From Primula veris (Eukaryota; Streptophyta; Magnoliopsida; Ericales; Primulaceae), in assembly GCA_963682055.1 (NCBI GenBank), contig OY821744.1, positions 29,612,967 through 29,676,966 on the forward strand: 64,000 bases of DNA. The letters are read 5' to 3'. The notes under the pieces are model-generated. The model was not told the DNA's origin and did not search any database. It saw nothing but the letters and a program-made list of their open reading frames with translations. This document shows positions 63,601-64,000 of the stretch, one piece after another; within the stretch, counting starts at the first letter, position 1; each line of letters starts with the position of its first letter. The translations under genes were made by a program, and so were the position numbers.

Positions 63601-64000
63601 CTTCACATCGCCAGTTCCAACAACATCCAACGCTTCTCCGTCGGCTAGATACACTTTACCGAAATTACCCGCATGGTAATTTTCGAATAAATCCTTCTGA
63701 GCGGTCGTGTGAAATGATGCCCCAGAGTCTAGAATCCACGATTCTATATTTCTCTGTTCGGCAAGCAACAAACAGTCACCCGAATCCTCGTCGCTCGCAA
63801 CATTAGCCACGTGATCACGGCCGGTACCCTTCTTCGGCTGCTTGCACTCATGACTAAAGTGCCCCATACCCTAGCAGTTATAGCACCGAAGATTCTTCTT
63901 ACTTCGATCGCTATCTTTGCCTCCTCGGCTTTGCCCTCTTCTACCTCGGGATTGCGAACGTCCTCTAACATCCCATACCCTGGCCTTACCCCGGTCTCTT
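60686..64000 (-). pseudogene. Broken copia gag-pol
   Basis: A single reading frame with breaks. From the 5' side: basic gag end and a CCHC zinc knuckle (about 63850-63886) interrupted by TAG at 63871-63873; protease D-S-G at about 63721-63729; integrase HHCC and D,D-35-E regions (about 63365-62830), ending at TAA 62815-62817; pol continues in the same frame to about 61930, where a small deletion shifts frame in the RT; RT catalytic YVDD at about 61634-61645; TGA at 61364-61366; RNase H to 60686. Fragments are otherwise well conserved, which suggests fairly recent inactivation. Host plant retrotransposon, not a functional gene here. Confidence 0.88.

Larger units (their letters stand above)
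60164..64000 (-). mobile_element. Ty1/copia retrotransposon, minus strand, 5' part outside the window
   Basis: The order on the minus strand is gag zinc knuckle, protease, integrase, reverse transcriptase, RNase H, polypurine tract, LTR. Integrase before RT defines copia. Sequence character is Tnt1/Tork-like. The coding region has three in-frame stops and a frameshift, so this copy is defective. The 5' LTR and most of gag lie beyond 64000. Confidence 0.9.

Overview
The window is nuclear DNA from a flowering plant, almost certainly a eudicot. The genes have GT-AG introns, the spacers are AT-rich, and there are many MITEs, hAT and CACTA-type fragments, a LINE, a solo LTR and a Ty1/copia element. 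The species cannot be named from the sequence. An asterid with a medium to large genome is a guess only.

Five protein-coding genes are supported, all on the + strand. They are a clade B protein phosphatase 2C of the AP2C (MAPK phosphatase) type (18-2782, 4 exons), an intronless MAPKKK of the plant MAPKKK13/14 type (17932-19272), a Ran-binding protein 1 homologue (30745-38277, 4 exons), a bifunctional 6-phosphofructo-2-kinase/fructose-2,6-bisphosphatase F2KP (40805-54868, 23 exons), and an intronless ATL-type RING-H2 E3 ligase (59061-59807). All splice junctions below were placed by hand and keep the reading frame. The first four genes match, in the same relative order, the Arabidopsis neighbourhood At1g07110 (F2KP), At1g07140 (RanBP1), At1g07150 (MAPKKK13) and At1g07160 (PP2C), and in part its duplicate on chromosome 2. 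This is therefore an old conserved block, here expanded by transposons. The PP2C and the MAPKKK both belong to MAPK signalling: one is expected to switch MAP kinases off and the other to start the cascade.

Layout. 0-2.8 kb: AP2C gene. 2.8-17.3 kb: no gene; AT-rich spacer with a Stowaway-like MITE, CACTA-like pieces, fold-back elements and several repeats rich in CGGTT/AACCG motifs. 17.3-19.3 kb: MAPKKK and its promoter. 19.3-24 kb: spacer with a degenerate short repeat array, a long-TIR MITE and a 5'-truncated L1-type LINE (22142-23895) with target-site duplications. 24-30.6 kb: spacer dominated by a 3-kb solo LTR (26262-29274) with a perfect 5-bp target-site duplication, then a series of diverged direct repeats that includes extra copies of the RanBP1 promoter and leader. 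30.7-38.3 kb: RanBP1, with a hAT-like element in intron 1 and two adjoining MITEs in intron 3. 40.8-54.9 kb: F2KP, whose intron 1 holds two hAT-like elements, a fold-back repeat and direct repeats, and whose intron 22 holds a textbook Stowaway MITE. 55.2-58.3 kb: spacer with a hAT-like element that has a perfect 8-bp duplication and another Stowaway-like MITE. 59.1-59.8 kb: ATL gene. 60.2-64.0 kb: the 3' LTR and most of the pol region of a decayed Ty1/copia element on the minus strand, running off the window.

The most unusual signals are a four-unit array of small hairpins with constant loops and varying, mostly self-complementary stems inside the solo LTR; a likely C-terminal membrane segment on the MAPKKK; tandem copies of the RanBP1 promoter; a snap-back inverted repeat at the LINE 5' junction; and tRNA-like box sequences inside two hAT-type elements.
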